In this document: piece after piece, positions 5,427-5,479 of the stretch
Numbering within the stretch: position 1 is the stretch's first letter
Layout: each line of letters starts with the position of its first letter
NCBI GenBank assembly: GCA_946478965.1
Contig: CAMLDQ010000100.1
Location: 1-5,479 of the forward strand
DNA from: an uncultured Methylobacillus sp.
GTDB taxonomy: Bacteria > Pseudomonadota > Gammaproteobacteria > Burkholderiales > Methylophilaceae
Direction of reading: 5' to 3'
Length of the DNA stretch: 5,479 nucleotides
Position numbers and translations under genes: made by a program
The notes under the pieces: model-generated
Databases searched by the model: none
What the model saw: only the letters and a program-made list of their open reading frames with translations
Told to the model about the DNA's origin: nothing

Positions 5427-5479
5427 GGCAGGACTCCCACGACGGCGCACGGCGCCAGAATTTAAGCAGGTCGCCGCGC
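5419..5479 (-). CDS. Possible 3' end of an upstream gene, unidentified
   Basis: A second minus-strand frame is open from the window edge to a TAG at 5421-5419, giving 19 residues (RGDLLKFWRR and nine more). If real, its end overlaps the recJ TTG start by eight bases, an arrangement typical of translational coupling. Another frame stops earlier at a TAA (5464-5462), so the true upstream gene end cannot be decided from 61 bases. No family can be assigned. Confidence 0.25.
   Translation of the reverse strand, partial: RGDLLKFWRRAPSWESCLG

Noticed and set aside
1..5479. A new multi-gene system (defence, mobile element, CRISPR or biosynthetic cluster).
   Set aside because: Every confident gene is a familiar housekeeping gene; no repeat array, transposase, integrase, toxin-antitoxin pair or unfamiliar operon was seen.

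Overview
This window looks like a compact stretch of housekeeping chromosome from a GC-rich proteobacterium, most likely a betaproteobacterium. The main evidence is the order tpiA-secG-tRNA-Leu(GAG), the E. coli-type ferredoxin-NADP+ reductase ending in an aromatic residue, and a standard-length RecJ. I judged this from protein character and gene order; no database search was possible, and genus cannot be assigned.

All confidently called genes are on the minus strand, so transcription runs from high to low coordinates. From right to left: the last bases of a possible unidentified upstream gene (about 5419-5479), recJ (single-strand-specific 5'-3' exonuclease), an unusually long gap of about 410 bp (3292-3701), fpr (ferredoxin/flavodoxin-NADP+ reductase), a 165-bp gap with a good sigma70-type promoter, cysK (O-acetylserine sulfhydrylase), a 199-bp gap with a clear intrinsic terminator for cysK and a near-consensus promoter for tpiA, then tpiA (triosephosphate isomerase), secG (SecYEG subunit) and the 5' 54 nt of a tRNA-Leu(GAG) cut by the left edge.

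The signals imply at least two well-separated transcription units: cysK, with its own promoter and terminator, and tpiA-secG-tRNA-Leu, which reads leftward with a 12-nt tpiA-secG gap and no terminator seen before the tRNA. recJ and fpr are on the same strand but are separated by the long gap; no convincing promoter or terminator was found for either. Functionally the genes cover DNA repair, redox supply (NADPH/ferredoxin), cysteine synthesis, central carbon metabolism and protein export. They share a neighbourhood rather than a pathway.

I found no mobile element, CRISPR array, defence system or secondary-metabolite genes. The places most worth a second look are the recJ-fpr gap, which holds several short hairpins and a plus-strand 58-codon reading frame behind a strong Shine-Dalgarno sequence; three departures from consensus at structurally important positions in the triosephosphate isomerase; and the leader hairpin next to the fpr ribosome binding site.
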